Assembly (NCBI GenBank): GCA_934457235.1 | Contig: CAKSHT010000128.1 | Coordinates: forward strand, 1 to 6,215 | Length of the DNA stretch: 6,215 bases | Source: an uncultured Oscillospiraceae bacterium | GTDB taxonomy: Bacteria > Bacillota > Clostridia > Oscillospirales > Ruminococcaceae | Reading direction: 5' to 3' | Shown here: positions 5,616-6,215 of the stretch, piece by piece | How the letters are laid out: every line of letters begins with the position of its first letter | Position numbering within the stretch: position 1 is the stretch's first letter | Program-made: the position numbers and the translations under genes | The notes under the pieces: model-generated | Told to the model about the DNA's origin: nothing | The model's database searches: none | The model's input: only the letters and a program-made list of their open reading frames with translations

Positions 5616-5684
5616 ACTTGATAACTTGCCGCAAAGGGACTTCATCACTTGTTCTCAGGGAACTTGAGTACTTGTGACAAAGTT
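5616..5684 (+). repeat. Three tandem 23-bp direct repeats upstream of pgk
   Basis: Units begin at 5616, 5639 and 5662, exactly 23 bases apart. Each starts with ACTT, then four bases, then ACTTG, i.e. a paired ACTT motif 8 bases apart. The word pairs are ACTTG/ACTTG, ACTTC/ACTTG and ACTTG/ACTTG. A CAAAG or CAGGG word precedes each unit at the same period. A degenerate fourth unit may follow at 5685 (13 of 23 identical to the third). It lies about 130-200 bases upstream of the pgk -35. Regularly spaced short words like this can be protein binding sites, but no known motif is recognised. Confidence 0.6.
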
Positions 5685-5694
5685 TCCTGAGAAC
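5651..5694. repeat. 15-bp inverted repeat (long stem-loop) upstream of pgk
   Basis: The arm at 5651-5665 (GTTCTCAGGGAACTT) is complementary to 5680-5694 at 14 of 15 positions, and the odd pair is G-T. The loop has 14 bases (5666-5679). It overlaps the second and third 23-bp repeat units. No T run follows on the plus strand, so it is not a simple terminator. It could be a protein site, an RNA structure or part of a small RNA. Confidence 0.6.
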
Positions 5695-5716
5695 TGGCTG
5701 AACAGGTTCTGCGATT

Positions 5717-5740
5717 GCATTTGCGGGCGTACGCAGGTGC
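5717..5740. repeat. 9-bp hairpin in the pgk upstream region
   Basis: GCATTTGCG (5717-5725) can pair with CGCAGGTGC (5732-5740) with two T-G wobbles, around the loop GGCGTA. The core TGCG/CGCA is perfect. Together with the stem-loop at 5651-5694 this makes 5600-5750 a locally structured stretch with no gene in it. Function not known. Confidence 0.35.
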
Positions 5741-5813
5741 GCCGTTATCTATATTACATAAAGCCTCCGCGTATTTCCTGCACAAATTTATCTCAAAATA
5801 TATAAAAAAACAC

Positions 5814-5842
5814 TTGCAAAATTGATGGAAATATAGTAAAAT
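5814..5842 (+). promoter_or_regulatory. Sigma-A promoter of pgk
   Basis: TTGCAA (5814-5819), a 17-base spacer and TAAAAT (5837-5842) in a strongly AT-rich stretch (5781-5850). An A tract (5803-5810) just upstream could act as an UP-like element. Predicted start is near 5849, giving a leader of about 77 bases before pgk. Confidence 0.75.
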
Positions 5843-5853
5843 AAAATGTGAAG

Positions 5854-5883
5854 GGCGTGTACGGGTAAAATCCGCGCACCGCC
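5854..5883 (+). other. Imperfect hairpin at the 5' end of the pgk mRNA
   Basis: GGC (5854-5856) pairs with GCC (5881-5883), GTG (5857-5859) with CAC (5877-5879), and CGGG (5862-5865) with TCCG (5871-5874, one G-T), around TAAAA. It begins a few bases after the predicted start. A 5' stem-loop could protect a highly expressed glycolytic mRNA; this is inference. Confidence 0.35.
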
Positions 5884-5925
5884 GGAGTATGTTCAATATT
5901 TTCATTATGAAAGGAAATAATAACA

Positions 5926-6215
5926 ATGAGCAAACTGAACAAGAAGAATGTAGAAGATCTGAATGTCAAGGGCAAGAAGGTGCTTGTACGCGTTGATTTC
6001 AACGTTCCTATGAAGGACGGCAAGATCACCAACGACAACAGAATCACCGCAGCTCTTCCCACCATCAACAAGCTGGTTGAGAACGGCGCAAAGGTAATCC
6101 TCTGCTCTCACCTCGGCAAGCCGAAGAACGGTCCGGAGGAGAAGTTCTCCCTGAAGGCTGCTGCTGACAGACTGGCTGAGCTTGTAAATACAAAGGTAGT
6201 TTTCGCTAAGGACGA
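5926..6215 (+). CDS. pgk: Phosphoglycerate kinase (partial, N-terminal 96 residues)
   Basis: Cytoplasmic glycolytic enzyme interconverting 1,3-bisphosphoglycerate + ADP and 3-phosphoglycerate + ATP. The first 96 codons are present and the gene runs off the right edge; the full enzyme is usually about 395-400 residues. The PGK signature is clear: [10 protein letters not shown] at residues 19-28, with substrate-binding D24 and N26. DNRI (R39) and the CSHLGKPK loop (60-67, H62) follow. Where many PGKs have SHLGRP, this one has lysine at residue 65. ATG at 5926 is preceded by AAAGGA ten bases upstream. It has its own promoter (5814-5842) and an unusually elaborate upstream region. Codon use is strongly biased (AAG for Lys, AAC for Asn, CTG/CTC for Leu, GCT/GCA for Ala), unlike the more relaxed, GC-richer use in the other genes here, as expected for high expression. 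Confidence 0.97.
   Translation, partial: MSKLNKKNVEDLNVKGKKVLVRVDFNVPMKDGKITNDNRITAALPTINKLVENGAKVILCSHLGKPKNGPEEKFSLKAAADRLAELVNTKVVFAKD

Noticed and set aside
5616..5684. CRISPR array
   Set aside because: Units are contiguous 23-bp degenerate repeats with no unique spacers, and no cas genes are present.
5645..5926. 93-codon minus-strand open frame upstream of pgk
   Set aside because: It spans the pgk promoter and repeats, has no SD, and codes a cysteine/phenylalanine-rich chain with no family character.

Overview
The window looks like chromosomal DNA of an anaerobic Clostridia-class Firmicute, most likely Ruminococcus-like (Oscillospiraceae/Ruminococcaceae). This is inferred from the mid-range GC, strong AGGAGG-type ribosome binding sites, near-consensus sigma-A promoters (several with an extended -10 TGG), a TTG start codon, and the clostridial flavour of the proteins. 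No rRNA or other phylogenetic marker except a partial pgk is present, so the genus is a guess.

Left part, minus strand (1-2070): a BceAB-type ABC transporter operon. The ATPase gene (1048-1845) is followed by the permease gene (1-1051, running off the left edge), with a 4-base ATGA overlap. Upstream lie two candidate promoters. Between them is a perfect inverted repeat, ATTACA-N4-TGTAAT, that matches the binding motif described for BceR-type response regulators. This suggests induction by cell-envelope-active peptides through a two-component system that is not in the window.

Middle (2082-2317): a 236-bp intergenic block made almost entirely of hairpins and bounded by two nearly identical GC-rich hairpins. 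It looks like a dispersed, mobile or structured repeat. It is followed by a minus-strand AI-2E/PerM-family membrane protein gene (2324-3661). A divergent promoter pair at 3717-3789 serves this gene and a rightward operon of a TIM-barrel sugar-isomerase-like protein (3827-4612) and a metallo-beta-lactamase-fold hydrolase (4630-5508), closed by a terminator near 5547-5597.

Right part (5509-6215): a 417-bp non-coding stretch with three 23-bp tandem repeat units (ACTT-N4-ACTTG), a 15-bp stem-loop, another hairpin and a clear sigma-A promoter. It leads into the start of pgk (phosphoglycerate kinase), which runs off the right edge and has the most biased codon use in the window.

The window is mostly ordinary chromosome. 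The parts most worth a second look are non-coding: the BceR-like box with its two promoters, the multi-hairpin element, and the 23-bp repeats plus long stem-loop upstream of pgk.
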